Notes: a model not told the origin generated them from the sequence alone. A stretch of 64,000 nucleotides of DNA from Pseudomonas sivasensis (GCF_013778505.1 NZ_JAAOWU010000016.1:1-64000), one strand, 5' to 3'; shown: positions 35,757-44,835, counted from the stretch's first letter. Program-made: numbers and translations.

Positions 35757-35850
35757 ACACAGGAAAGCTAGGCCGGGTCATTAGACGCCGGCACCCTGTA
35801 GCATGTCGCTCAGGATCACCTATCGTTACAGCTTTCCGTGTGTAAGGAAG
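35757..35850 (+). promoter_or_regulatory. Structured pgaA leader
   Basis: ACACAGGAAAGCT (35757-35769) can pair with AGCTTTCCGTGTGT (35830-35843), apart from a 1-nt bulge. The pairing would enclose 60 nt and end next to the Shine-Dalgarno sequence AAGGAAG (35844-35850). AGGA motifs occur in the left arm, in the loop (35811-35814 region) and at the Shine-Dalgarno sequence. E. coli pgaA is repressed by CsrA at such motifs, so RsmA control is a reasonable inference. Confidence 0.45.
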
Positions 35851-35858
35851 CTCACGAT

Positions 35859-38339
35859 ATGTTGCGAAACCTACCACTCAGTGCATCAGGCCGGTTGCGA
35901 CTGCTCATCGGGGCAGCTTTATGCAGCCAGCTGTTGATGCCTACTTTCGCCATGGCCGATCCGGCCTATGACGCGCTGATTATCCAGGCGCGCAACGGCA
36001 ACTTCACACCCGCCCTTACGCAATTGCGTCAGCTGTCTGCCGAGCGCCAGACGCCAGGCCAGGTCAGCGATCATGTGGTGATCGCCGGTTGGGCCGGGCA
36101 GGACGCCGAAGTGCTGAAGGTGTACGAAGCTGAGGGTAAACATCGCAACCTCAGTACCCAAGCGCTCGCCACCGTGGCGCGCACCTATCGCAATCAAAAG
36201 CAGTGGCCCCAGGCTGAGGCGACCTATCGCCAGGCGCTGCTGCGTGAACCAAATAACGTCGACCTGCAACTGGGCCTGGCCCTGACCCAGGCTGACGGCG
36301 GCAAAGCCAATGAAGCCGTGCAACGCACCCGCGCGCTGGTGGCCGCCAAGCCAGACGACCCCAACCGGCGCATGGCCCTGGGGTATGCGCTGACCCGCGC
36401 CGGCTTGAACTACGACGCGCTGTTTGAATTCGATCAGGCGTTTATCCGTGCTGGCGACAAGCCTGAAGTCGCCCGCGAATACATCGTCGCCCTGCAAAAG
36501 GCTCGCTTGCCGGAAGCCGCTTTGCGCCTGTCGGCCCAGCGTCCGGGCCTGCTGGACCCGGTGACCCAGCGCCGCCTCGAAGGTGACCTCGCCGCCGAAC
36601 GGGTGCGCATGGCCGAGTTCGCCACGCGCAGCGAAAAAGAACGCTATGTGATTGCCGACCGCGCCCTGGCGGACTACGACAAACTGCTCGCTCGCTGGAC
36701 CCCGGACGCCACCGCCCATGACGATGTGGTGCGCTGGCGCATCGACCGCCTGGGTGCACTCAAGGCGCGTGCACGTACCGCCGAGGTGATCCGCGAGTAC
36801 GAAATCCTTAAGGCCGAAGGCGTGCAATTGCCGACCTACGCCGTGCGTTGGGTGGCCGCGTCCTACCTCGACCAGCGCCAGCCGGAAAAAGCCGAGCCGC
36901 TGTATCGCCAGGCGCTGAGCGCCACCGACGCGGAGCCCGATGATCGGGTCGAAGACACCACCGCGCTGTTCTACGCGTTGCAGGAAAGCGACAAAGGCGA
37001 GGATGCCAACGAGGTCGCCAAAGGACTCGCCAACAGCCAGAACCCTCGGGTCGAACTCAAGGGCTTGCCCATCGGCAACCCCAACGACGCGTGGATGGAC
37101 GCCCAGCAACTGTCGGCCCAGGCCGGCGTATACGGTGGCGACCTGCCGGGCAGCGAAGCCGGTTTGGAAGCGTTGGTAGCAAAAGCACCGGGCAACGTCG
37201 GCCTGCGTCTGGCCCAGGCTGACATGTACCGCGCCCGCGATCTGCCCCGGCGCGCCGAAGGCATTCTCAAGGAAACCGAAGCCCAGGCCCCGCGCGACAT
37301 CGGCCTGGAAGTGAGCCAGGCCTACACCGCCATGGACCTGCAGGAGTGGCGCCAGCTCGACGTGCTCACCGACGACGTGGTTGCGCGCAACCCGGATAAC
37401 CGTCAGGTGCAGCGCCTCAGCCGCCTGCGCGATGTGCATGACATGGCCGAGCTGCGCGTCGAGGCCTACACGGGTAAAAGCTTCGGCGGCGGTAACGACA
37501 GCGAAGCGGGTGCGGTGTCGGGGAGCCGTGACTGGGGCATCGAAAGCCGTCTCTACACGCCGCCTATCGACGAAGACTGGCGCCTGTTTGCCGGTGCCGG
37601 CTATGCCCGCGCAGATTTCGAAGAGGGTACCGGCCAGCATCGTTGGCAGGTTGTCGGCGTGGAGCGGCGCACCCGTGACATGACCATCGAAGCCGAGGTC
37701 TCCAACCATTCCTACGGCGATGGCTCCAAACAAGGCGCCGCGATCTCGATTGCGCGCGACATCAACGACAACTGGCAATACGGCGGCAGCCTCGGCTACC
37801 TGCTGAGCACCACGCCGTTGCGCGCGCTGAATGATGGCATCACCGCCAACGGCGGCAGCGGTTTTATTCGCTGGCGCGCCAACGAAAGCCGCGAGTGGAA
37901 ACTGACCCTCAGCCCGTCCCACTTCAGCGACGGCAACGACCGCTTCGAAGCCTTGCTCAGCGGCCGCGAAGGCCTCTACAGCTCGCCGCGAGTGCAAGTG
38001 GACCTGGGCCTGGAAGTCGGTGCCAGCCGCAACAGCAAGGAAGACACGGTGTACTTCAATCCGAAGTCGGATTTGACCGTGCTGCCCGTCATCAACATCA
38101 ACCATGTGCTCTATCACCGCTACGAGACCCAGTGGAGTCAGCAGTTCCAGGTCGGTGCGGGTACCTATAGCCAGCGCGATTACTCCACCGGCGGCATGGC
38201 GTTGATCGGCTACGGCCAACGCTATCGCTGGAACGATGTACTCGACGCTGGCGCCAACCTGAGCCTGATCAGCCGACCTTACGACGGTGATCGCGAACGC
38301 GATCTGCGCCTGCTCGTCGACCTCACTTACCGTTTCTAA
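35859..38339 (+). CDS. pgaA: PgaA, poly-N-acetylglucosamine outer-membrane porin
   Basis: This 826-residue exporter has a signal peptide (LLIGAALCSQLLMPTFAMA). A TPR superhelix runs to about residue 520 (PQAEATYRQALLREPNNVDLQLGLAL, core EATYRQALLREPNNVDL), followed by a beta-barrel from about 540 that ends in an aromatic residue (LLVDLTYRF). The TPR part receives de-N-acetylated polymer from PgaB and the barrel exports it. I chose the ATG at 35859, 8 nt after AAGGAAG. It is the first gene of pgaABCD and its length is normal for the family. Confidence 0.95.
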   Translation: MLRNLPLSASGRLRLLIGAALCSQLLMPTFAMADPAYDALIIQARNGNFTPALTQLRQLSAERQTPGQVSDHVVIAGWAGQDAEVLKVYEAEGKHRNLSTQALATVARTYRNQKQWPQAEATYRQALLREPNNVDLQLGLALTQADGGKANEAVQRTRALVAAKPDDPNRRMALGYALTRAGLNYDALFEFDQAFIRAGDKPEVAREYIVALQKARLPEAALRLSAQRPGLLDPVTQRRLEGDLAAERVRMAEFATRSEKERYVIADRALADYDKLLARWTPDATAHDDVVRWRIDRLGALKARARTAEVIREYEILKAEGVQLPTYAVRWVAASYLDQRQPEKAEPLYRQALSATDAEPDDRVEDTTALFYALQESDKGEDANEVAKGLANSQNPRVELKGLPIGNPNDAWMDAQQLSAQAGVYGGDLPGSEAGLEALVAKAPGNVGLRLAQADMYRARDLPRRAEGILKETEAQAPRDIGLEVSQAYTAMDLQEWRQLDVLTDDVVARNPDNRQVQRLSRLRDVHDMAELRVEAYTGKSFGGGNDSEAGAVSGSRDWGIESRLYTPPIDEDWRLFAGAGYARADFEEGTGQHRWQVVGVERRTRDMTIEAEVSNHSYGDGSKQGAAISIARDINDNWQYGGSLGYLLSTTPLRALNDGITANGGSGFIRWRANESREWKLTLSPSHFSDGNDRFEALLSGREGLYSSPRVQVDLGLEVGASRNSKEDTVYFNPKSDLTVLPVININHVLYHRYETQWSQQFQVGAGTYSQRDYSTGGMALIGYGQRYRWNDVLDAGANLSLISRPYDGDRERDLRLLVDLTYRF

Positions 38340-38351
38340 AAGAGCCTGACC

Positions 38352-40349
38352 ATGACCTTCCTCAGCCGTTGCTTGTTGGTTCTGGGCGTATTGCTGGCCA
38401 GTGCCTGCGCCCAGCAACCCGCACCTTTCACTCCACCCGCCGAGCGGCCGACACCGCTCAACGAACAGGCGTGGCCGAAAAACCACTTCCTGGGCATTGC
38501 CTACCACGATGTGTCGGATCGTGATCCTGACCAGGCCGTGGTGGCGGTGCGTACCGAGCGTTTGATCGAGCAGTTGGCTTGGTTGCGCGAGAACGGCTAC
38601 CAGGCGGTCAGCGTTGACCAGATCCTGGCCGCCCGCCATGGCGGCCCGGCATTGCCGCCCAAAGCAATCATGCTCAGCTTCGACGACGGCTATTCGAGCT
38701 TCTACACCCGCGTGCTGCCGATTCTGCGCGCCTACCACTGGCCGGCGTTGCTGGCGCCGGTGGGCAGCTGGATCGACACACCGCTCAACCAGCCGGTGGA
38801 TTTTGCCGGTTCACCCCGGCCGCGTGGTGAGTTCCTGACCTGGCAGCAGATTCGCGAAGTGTCCCAGTCCGGCCTGGTGGAAATCGCCGCGCACACCGAT
38901 GCCAATCACAAAGGCATCCTGGCCAACCCCCAGGGCAACCTGGAGCCAGCTGCGACTTCCCTGCGTTATGACCCGGCCACCGGTCGTTATGAAAGCCAGG
39001 CCCAGTTCGATGCGCGGTTGCGTGCGGATGTGGTCGCGATCTCCAACAAGATCCAAACCGTGACCGGCAAGAAACCACGGGTCTGGGTATGGCCGTATGG
39101 CGCCGCCAAAGGCACCTCGCTGGCCATCGTTGGTGAGCAGGGCTACCAAATGGCCCTGACCTTGGAAGATGGCCTCGACAGCTCCGATGACCTGATGAAC
39201 AGCCCGCGCTTTCTGGTGGCCTCCGACCCGGACGGCGAGCATTTCGCCAACAGCATCGTCGCCGTGCAAACCCCGGCACCGCTGCGGGTGTTGCATGTGG
39301 ACCTGGATAACGTCTACGACCCGGACCCGGCCCAACAGGCGCGCAACCTCGACCAGTTGGTGCAGCGCGTGGTGGACATGGGCGCCGGCACGGTGTTCCT
39401 GCAAGCCTTCGCCGACCCCAAGGGTGACGGCCTGGTCCGCTCGCTGTACTTCCCCAACCGCCACCTGCCAGTGCGCGCCGACCTGTTCAACCGTGTCGCC
39501 TGGCAACTGCACACCCGTGCCCATGCCAGCGTGTATGCCTGGATGCCAGTGCTGAGTTTCGCCCTTGATCCCAAGCTGCCGCGTGTGACGCGCTGGGACC
39601 CGGAAACCGGCAAAGTGGGCATCGACCCGGATCAATACAAACGCCTGTCGCCGTTCGACCCGCAAGTGCGCAAAATCATTGGCGAGATCTATGAAGACCT
39701 GGCGCGCAACAGTGCCATCGACGGTGTGCTGTACCACGACGATGCGGTGTTCTCGGACTTCGAAGACGCCAGCCCCGCCGCGCTCAAGGCCTATGCTGCC
39801 AACGGCCTGCCGGGCAGCATCGAGGCACTGCGCGCCGACCCTGCGGTGATGCAGCGCTGGACGCGCTTCAAGAGCCGCTACCTGATCGACTTCACCAAGG
39901 AGCTGACCGCCAAGGTCCGCGCTATCTCTGGGCCGCAGGTGCTGACCGCGCGCAACATCTTCGCGCAGCCGATGCTCAACCCAGAAAGCGAAGCCTGGTT
40001 CGCGCAGAACCTCGACGATTTCCTCCAGACCTACGACTGGACCGCGCCCATGGCCATGCCGCTGATGGAAGGGGAGACGCTGAAGAACTCCAACGCCTGG
40101 CTGGAGAAACTGGTGGCGACGGTCAAAGCCCGCCCCGGTGCGATGCAGCGAACGGTATTCGAACTGCAAGCCAAAGACTGGCGCACCCCAGCAGCCCCCG
40201 ACCTGTCCGCCGAGCAAATGGCTGAATGGATGGGTGTACTCAAGCGCCAGGGTGTCACGAGTTTTGGCTACTACCCGGACAATTTCCTGGAAAACTCCCC
40301 GGACCTGAAGACTGTGTGTCCGGCCCTTTCCAACCAATGGAACCCTTGA
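38352..40349 (+). CDS. pgaB: PgaB, poly-N-acetylglucosamine deacetylase lipoprotein
   Basis: This 665-residue lipoprotein has the lipobox LLASAC (Cys19). An N-terminal NodB-type deacetylase has the metal aspartates in LSFDDGYSSFYT and the AHTDANHKG histidine motif. The C-terminal part is GH153-like (VLHVDLDNVYDPD; DGVLYHDDAVFSD). It removes some acetyl groups from PNAG so that the polymer can leave through PgaA. It follows pgaA by 12 bp and precedes pgaC by 2 bp. Confidence 0.95.
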   Translation: MTFLSRCLLVLGVLLASACAQQPAPFTPPAERPTPLNEQAWPKNHFLGIAYHDVSDRDPDQAVVAVRTERLIEQLAWLRENGYQAVSVDQILAARHGGPALPPKAIMLSFDDGYSSFYTRVLPILRAYHWPALLAPVGSWIDTPLNQPVDFAGSPRPRGEFLTWQQIREVSQSGLVEIAAHTDANHKGILANPQGNLEPAATSLRYDPATGRYESQAQFDARLRADVVAISNKIQTVTGKKPRVWVWPYGAAKGTSLAIVGEQGYQMALTLEDGLDSSDDLMNSPRFLVASDPDGEHFANSIVAVQTPAPLRVLHVDLDNVYDPDPAQQARNLDQLVQRVVDMGAGTVFLQAFADPKGDGLVRSLYFPNRHLPVRADLFNRVAWQLHTRAHASVYAWMPVLSFALDPKLPRVTRWDPETGKVGIDPDQYKRLSPFDPQVRKIIGEIYEDLARNSAIDGVLYHDDAVFSDFEDASPAALKAYAANGLPGSIEALRADPAVMQRWTRFKSRYLIDFTKELTAKVRAISGPQVLTARNIFAQPMLNPESEAWFAQNLDDFLQTYDWTAPMAMPLMEGETLKNSNAWLEKLVATVKARPGAMQRTVFELQAKDWRTPAAPDLSAEQMAEWMGVLKRQGVTSFGYYPDNFLENSPDLKTVCPALSNQWNP

Positions 40350-40351
40350 CC

Positions 40352-41692
40352 ATGTTCGACAGAATCCTGGCTTTATTCGTGCTGGCACTGGTATTAGGCG
40401 TGCCCCTGGGACTGATCTTCCTGGTCACCGGGCAGTTCCTGATGGACTTTGTGTTTTTCTACCCGCTGTTCATGTCGGCGCTGTGGATCTCCGGCGGCTT
40501 GTACTTCTGGCTGCACTGGGAGCGCCACTGGCCCTGGGAAGAAGACACCCCGGCGCCGACCCTGGCCGGCAACCCGCTGATCTCGATCATCATCCCTTGC
40601 TACAACGAGGGTGATAACGCCGCCGACACCATTCATGCGGCCCTCGGTCAGATGTACCCGAACATCGAAGTGATCGCGGTCAACGACGGTTCCAAAGACA
40701 ACACCGCCGCAGTGCTCGACGCCCTGGCGCTGGAGCATCCACGCCTGCGGGTGCTGCACCTGGCGCAGAACCAGGGCAAGGCCGTGGCCTTGCGCATGGG
40801 TGCCGTGGCGGCGCGCAGTGAATACCTGGTGTGCATCGACGGTGATGCATTGCTCGATAAAAACGCGGCGGCTTATATGGTCGCGCCGATGCTCGACAAC
40901 CCGCGCCTGGGTGCCGTGACCGGCAACCCTCGTATCCGCACACGCTCGACCTTGATCGGCCGCGTGCAGGTGGGCGAGTTCTCGTCGATCATTGGCTTGA
41001 TCAAGCGCACGCAACGAGTGTTTGGTCGGATCTTCACCGTGTCGGGTGTGGTGGTGGCGTTTCGTAAAAAGGCGCTGGACCGCATCGACTACTGGTCCAC
41101 CGACATGATCACCGAGGACATCGACGTCAGTTGGAAGCTGCAACTCGACCACTGGAGCATCTTCTACGAGCCCCGCGCGCTGTGCTGGATTCTGATGCCC
41201 GAAACCGTCGGCGGCCTGTGGAAACAACGGCTGCGCTGGGCCCAGGGTGGCGCCGAAGTACTGTTCAAAAACATCCGTGGCATCTGGCAATGGCGTCACC
41301 GCTACCTGTGGCCGCTGTTGTTCGAATACTGCCTGTCCACCGGTTGGGCGTTCACCTTCATGCTGTCGGTCATCTTTTGGGGCGTGGGCAAATTCACGCC
41401 GCTGCCCCAGGCGATCGCGGTGGACTCACTGATGCCGCCCGCGTTTACCGGCCTGGTGTTGGCGATGGTATGCCTGCTGCAATTTGCCGTGAGCATCCTG
41501 ATCGACCGCCGCTACGAGAAAGACCTGTGGAAAACCCTGTTCTGGACCGTGTGGTACCCGATGGTGTTCTGGCTGGTCAGTCTGTTCACCACCCTGGTGA
41601 GTTTCCCCAAGGTGCTGTTCAACCAGCACCAGAAGCGCGCGCGCTGGGTCAGCCCGGACCGTGGCATCAAACCTGTTGAAGAGGAGGCGTGA
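40352..41692 (+). CDS. pgaC: PgaC, poly-beta-1,6-N-acetylglucosamine synthase
   Basis: This 446-residue family 2 glycosyltransferase has two N-terminal transmembrane helices. Catalytic motifs are VNDGSKDNT, the DGDALLD metal-binding pair, the base in TEDIDVSW and QRLRWAQGG (QxxRW), followed by C-terminal membrane helices. It polymerises UDP-GlcNAc and pushes PNAG across the inner membrane together with PgaD. I chose the ATG at 40352; one at 40337 in the same frame overlaps pgaB. PgaC activity in E. coli needs c-di-GMP. Confidence 0.95.
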   Translation: MFDRILALFVLALVLGVPLGLIFLVTGQFLMDFVFFYPLFMSALWISGGLYFWLHWERHWPWEEDTPAPTLAGNPLISIIIPCYNEGDNAADTIHAALGQMYPNIEVIAVNDGSKDNTAAVLDALALEHPRLRVLHLAQNQGKAVALRMGAVAARSEYLVCIDGDALLDKNAAAYMVAPMLDNPRLGAVTGNPRIRTRSTLIGRVQVGEFSSIIGLIKRTQRVFGRIFTVSGVVVAFRKKALDRIDYWSTDMITEDIDVSWKLQLDHWSIFYEPRALCWILMPETVGGLWKQRLRWAQGGAEVLFKNIRGIWQWRHRYLWPLLFEYCLSTGWAFTFMLSVIFWGVGKFTPLPQAIAVDSLMPPAFTGLVLAMVCLLQFAVSILIDRRYEKDLWKTLFWTVWYPMVFWLVSLFTTLVSFPKVLFNQHQKRARWVSPDRGIKPVEEEA

Positions 41693-41694
41693 TC

Positions 41695-42177
41695 ATGAAA
41701 CTGGTCAGAACTCGCCAAAGTACCGTCATGTGGATCATCGACGTGGTGTTGACCCTGATGGCCTGGGCCGGATTGGTTTGGCTGCTGGCGCGAGGGATTA
41801 CCTCGATGCTGGATACCCACGGCGGCCCGCGCATTGACGCACCGATTTTTGCGGCGCTCAACACCTTGCAGATCTACCTCTGGATCGCATTGTTCAACGC
41901 CGTGATCCTGGTCAGTTGGGCACGCTACCAGCAGCGCAAAGGGCGCAAGTTCGCCCAGCGTCGCGCCCAGGCCAAGGCCCTCAGCGACAAGAGCCTGAGC
42001 GAAAGCTTCAGCCTGGCAGAAGGCGACCTGGAGCAACTGCGCCGGCCAGGCGTGCTGGTGATTCATAACGACGAAGAGGGCGGCGTGTCGGAAGTGAAAT
42101 CCCATGTCTCTCGTGACGTGGAGAAACCTGGATTGACCTTGGTACCTGGCGCTGTCCAGAACAAAGACGCCAGCTAG
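41695..42177 (+). CDS. pgaD: PgaD, PNAG synthase accessory subunit
   Basis: This 160-residue protein has two transmembrane helices (MWIIDVVLTLMAWAGLVWLLA; LQIYLWIALFNAVILVSWARY), then a basic cytoplasmic tail (QQRKGRKFAQRRAQA). This is the PgaD layout, in which the protein binds c-di-GMP jointly with PgaC. I chose the ATG at 41695, after AGGAGG; a GTG at 41689 overlaps the pgaC stop. It ends the pga operon. Confidence 0.92.
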   Translation: MKLVRTRQSTVMWIIDVVLTLMAWAGLVWLLARGITSMLDTHGGPRIDAPIFAALNTLQIYLWIALFNAVILVSWARYQQRKGRKFAQRRAQAKALSDKSLSESFSLAEGDLEQLRRPGVLVIHNDEEGGVSEVKSHVSRDVEKPGLTLVPGAVQNKDAS

Positions 42178-42217
42178 TGCGCTAAACAACGCCTAAAGGC
42201 CGACCCATAACTCTGAA

Positions 42218-42346
42218 GTGAACGGACTTGCCCCGCGCTGGGCTGCGAAGCCGCCCCAAAACCTGCCACCGCCGTTTTACTGAGTAAACGCGCCGGTCTT
42301 AATGGGGCTGCTTCGCAGCCCGGCGCGGGGCAAGCCCGCTCACCAC
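42218..42346. repeat. REPIN (GCGGGGCAAG-type arms)
   Basis: The arms GACTTGCCCCGCGCTGGGCT and AGCCCGGCGCGGGGCAAGC are inverted, with the inner pair CTGCGAAGCCGCCCC/GGGGCTGCTTCGCAG, around a spacer of about 50 bp. It shares its arms with the two REPINs at 48.1-48.5 kb and sits just after pgaD. Confidence 0.88.
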
Positions 42347-42364
42347 AGAGTCGTGTGGCAGCCT

Positions 42365-42520
42365 TTAATATTTGCGTCTATATCCATGCCCCGGTAGTGG
42401 TGGGTCAGTTACAGATTTATTAGCTGACGCTCCCTCATCGGCGGCTGTTTCATCCTGCCAATAGTGATTATTGCGATCCAGTTCCCAGGCCCACCCCGCG
42501 AACTTTTCTGCATTTCCCAT
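42365..42520 (-). CDS. Possible 51-residue hypothetical protein
   Basis: A short open frame starts at an ATG (MGNAEKFAGWAWELDRNNHYW) and ends PPLPGHGYRRKY. There is no good ribosome-binding site. The composition is protein-like, but the reading could be a remnant of a larger gene. It lies in the AT-richer stretch after the pga operon. Confidence 0.25.
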   Translation of the reverse strand: MGNAEKFAGWAWELDRNNHYWQDETAADEGASANKSVTDPPLPGHGYRRKY

Positions 42521-42763
42521 TACTAATTTACTGCGCAATAACTTGGCGGCCAACTAGTGGCAGCTTCTAAGTTCTCCGACGAATCGATATCAAAACAGCT
42601 GCCGCCTGTCGGATTAATAGATTCGGTCTCAGGTCGCCAAACTTTTTGATAATTATTTATTGTTATCAATTAATGTGTTGGGGCTTCAAGTAGCGCGAAT
42701 GTCCAACTAGCTCGGATTCTTTGGTTGGTCAAAGTTTGATGTTAGTTTCCCTGCCCTTGAAAT

Positions 42764-42804
42764 AGGGGTCAGACCACGGTTACATTAATAGTGGTCTGAT
42801 CCCT
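42764..42804. repeat. 14-bp inverted repeat with 13-nt loop
   Basis: AGGGGTCAGACCAC (42764-42777) pairs with GTGGTCTGATCCCT (42791-42804) with one G-T pair. It lies 72 bp before the orphan gene at 42876. It could be a terminator for the minus strand, an operator, or the joined ends of a small mobile element. Confidence 0.6.
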
Positions 42805-42875
42805 GTGGTTTTCCCATTGCCCTGCTAGTTGACAGGGAACCACGAATTTATCAAATAAATCAGGAAGTCACGGTG

Positions 42876-43355
42876 ATGATCCAATGGCCTCGCTTGCTTA
42901 GATTCAAACAGGATGATGTCCTTGATATACCCGAGGGCTCCCGTTCACTCATTGATGAGGGTGTCTACAGCATTTCAGACACTCAATACTGTCTGGCCGA
43001 TGTGATTAATGAGAACGGACAGGACACGCTGAGGGTGCTCTCGTTTTACTGGGCTGCCAGTCAGGGTGCGTTTCGGCGAGCCTGTTTCAGAGAAGTTGAA
43101 AGTGATGATATGGCTCTCGGTTATCCACCAGAAGTGCTAATACCTGAGCGGGCAGGGGCGACCTATAGTCAAATAAAACAAGCATTGACGGCGATGGGTG
43201 ACGTCATGGAGCATGCTTCTTATCGAATAATGTCTGATGGCGCCTTTATTCATAAAAGCTTGGAGAGCGCCTCAGTGGTGTATCATTTTCGGTCGCTAGA
43301 CTCGCTGGATGATGAGTTGCCTTATGCAATTGTATGGAAGTGTCGTCGTACTTAG
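42876..43355 (+). CDS. Hypothetical protein, possibly immunity-like
   Basis: This acidic 159-residue protein has no signal peptide or membrane segment (FKQDDVLDIPEGSRSLIDEG; SYRIMSDGAFIHKSLESASVVYHF). The ATG at 42876 follows AGGAAG by 8 nt; a GTG at 42873 is also possible. The codon use is more AT-rich than in the pga genes. I do not recognise it. Small acidic orphan proteins of this size next to AT-rich spacers are often immunity proteins of toxin systems, but no toxin gene is present here. Confidence 0.6.
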   Translation: MIQWPRLLRFKQDDVLDIPEGSRSLIDEGVYSISDTQYCLADVINENGQDTLRVLSFYWAASQGAFRRACFREVESDDMALGYPPEVLIPERAGATYSQIKQALTAMGDVMEHASYRIMSDGAFIHKSLESASVVYHFRSLDSLDDELPYAIVWKCRRT

Positions 43356-43409
43356 CGTCTCTGCATAAAGTTGAAAGGAGACAGCGTATTTACATAGCAA
43401 GGAGTGGCC

Positions 43410-43628
43410 ATGAGAAAAAATGAACCCTGGTGGGTAGCCGTTTATCTGCCTTGCGCCTCGGCGTTAGCGCTAGTGTCTATGTGTGCATTTTTTCAGATAG
43501 CGGGTTATTGGCTGAGTGGTGGTGAGGATATTATTAGCCTCTTGGAGGCGCATGTATTTTTCTATCTGCAAATGGCCGTGGCTGGATTTGCTTTAGGTTT
43601 CGTGCTTTGGTTTTTTAATGTCCGTTAG
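43410..43628 (+). CDS. Small two-helix membrane protein
   Basis: This 72-residue protein has two transmembrane helices (WVAVYLPCASALALVSMCAFFQIAGYWL; VFFYLQMAVAGFALGFVLWFF) joined by an acidic loop (SGGEDIISLLEAH). The ATG at 43410 is 5 nt after AAGGAG. It is 54 bp downstream of the orphan gene at 42876 and probably co-transcribed with it. Family unknown. Confidence 0.6.
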   Translation: MRKNEPWWVAVYLPCASALALVSMCAFFQIAGYWLSGGEDIISLLEAHVFFYLQMAVAGFALGFVLWFFNVR

Positions 43629-43802
43629 TGTTCCTGTAATAGAAGAGACCTCTTGGTTAGGGTGTAACTCTGATCGGTGAGCTATTAAGTGAAACTGCTT
43701 TTTTAATTTAAACTAGTGTGTCGCTATAACGTGCAGGACGACTGGCCTCGACAACCCGGATAATCGGCGCGCTGAGTTATTTTCTCTCTTCAAGGATGAT
43801 CA

Positions 43803-44228
43803 ATGAATCCCCGTATTCCGACACCACTGGCGCGCACGTTGAGTATCGGCTGTCGAGTCGCGCAGGGGTTGTGCCTGCTGGTAATGGCCGTCAGTGCCAC
43901 TGCGTTCATGCTGGTCTGGGTCTACTTCGATAGGCGTGCGTCAATGTTGGGCTCGGCGGCGGCCGGTGTTTTGTGGTGCGCCATCGGGCTGTTGTTCGCG
44001 TTTGTGTTTGAGCAGCCTCGCACGCCGCGGGCAACGCTGCGATTTATGGTCAGTCGGATTGCTGGGGTGGTGGTGCTCGCAGCAGCGGCCGCCTATTTGG
44101 TCGGCACGCTTTGGATTGAGCCTGAGCGCGCATTGCTGGACGCTAATACCATCATGATCCAGCCCGGCAATCTGGCCCAGGTGCTCAGCCTCGCGGACCG
44201 TTTTGATGGCGGTAAATCCTGTGGCTGA
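43803..44228 (+). CDS. Hypothetical membrane protein
   Basis: This 141-residue protein has three probable transmembrane helices (GLCLLVMAVSATAFMLVWVYF; GSAAAGVLWCAIGLLFAFVF; IAGVVVLAAAAAYLVGTLWI) and a short hydrophilic tail. AAGGA precedes the ATG. It is followed after 25 bp by a lipoprotein gene and may be in an operon with it. I do not recognise the family. Confidence 0.65.
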   Translation: MNPRIPTPLARTLSIGCRVAQGLCLLVMAVSATAFMLVWVYFDRRASMLGSAAAGVLWCAIGLLFAFVFEQPRTPRATLRFMVSRIAGVVVLAAAAAYLVGTLWIEPERALLDANTIMIQPGNLAQVLSLADRFDGGKSCG

Positions 44229-44253
44229 CAATCAACAAACAAGGACATTTCAG

Positions 44254-44835
44254 ATGCTGTACAGAGCTTTTATCCTCCTTTGCCTGACGGCGCTCGCGGG
44301 CTGCCAGGGCCTGCCTTACCGGGGTGCGGAAGATCAGGCGCGGATCCGTGCCGACCTGGCGCTGGAGGCGACGCCCGCTGAGTTCACAAGGTTGCGCTGG
44401 GCTTATACCAACTACGGCGTTCAGGAGGGCGGCCAGACAAAGGATGCAATCGCCGTGGTGCAACCTGGGCTGGTGACGCTGGTGGGGTATGAGAGTGGGC
44501 GTTATGTTCGCCAGGCCAGTTTTCCCGCTGCCGTTGTGGACTGTGCCTACATCTTCGAAAGCCAGACCAGTGATCGGCCGATCTGGCTGTTGCAGAAAGA
44601 CCGCATCGTGTTTCTTACCGTCAGCGACTTTCGTGGCAACGGCGATGTGCTCAAGCGCACGCAACTGGTCAAGGCGCTGGCCGCCAGCGGTTTCAGCCTG
44701 CACAGTGATGCTCAGGGACCTGCCTACCGACCGACGGGGAAGTCGGAACGCCTGTTGGTGCTCAACTCAATCGTCGGCAAGCATATGGAAGAGGTCGCTG
44801 AGAACCGGGCCTACAACGTGTGTCGTGGGCAATGA
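44254..44835 (+). CDS. Hypothetical lipoprotein
   Basis: This 193-residue protein has a clear lipoprotein signal (MLYRAFILLCLTALAGC). The mature part contains WAYTNYGVQEGG, ESQTSDRPIWLLQKDR and VFLTVSDFRGNGDVLKRTQL. I prefer the ATG at 44254, after AAGGAC, to an upstream start at 44203. It is the first of seven predicted lipoproteins in this region. Function unknown. Confidence 0.75.
   Translation: MLYRAFILLCLTALAGCQGLPYRGAEDQARIRADLALEATPAEFTRLRWAYTNYGVQEGGQTKDAIAVVQPGLVTLVGYESGRYVRQASFPAAVVDCAYIFESQTSDRPIWLLQKDRIVFLTVSDFRGNGDVLKRTQLVKALAASGFSLHSDAQGPAYRPTGKSERLLVLNSIVGKHMEEVAENRAYNVCRGQ

Larger units (their letters stand above)
42347..42875. other. AT-rich intergenic stretch after pga operon
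   Basis: Apart from the weak short frame at 42365-42520 and the inverted repeat at 42764-42804, I see no gene here. Around 42550-42760 the base composition is clearly more AT-rich than the surrounding operons. This fits inserted or decayed foreign DNA. Confidence 0.5.

Noticed and set aside
35919..38738. A 939-codon open frame on the minus strand opposite pgaA
   Set aside because: It lies wholly antisense to pgaA/pgaB, whose TPR, barrel and deacetylase motifs are clear. Long antisense frames are common in GC-rich codon-biased genes, and its translation is low-complexity (His/Gln/Val/Gly rich).
38811..40388. A 525-codon minus-strand frame opposite pgaB
   Set aside because: It is antisense to the conserved PgaB C-terminal domain, has no motif, and there is no room for a promoter or ribosome-binding site.
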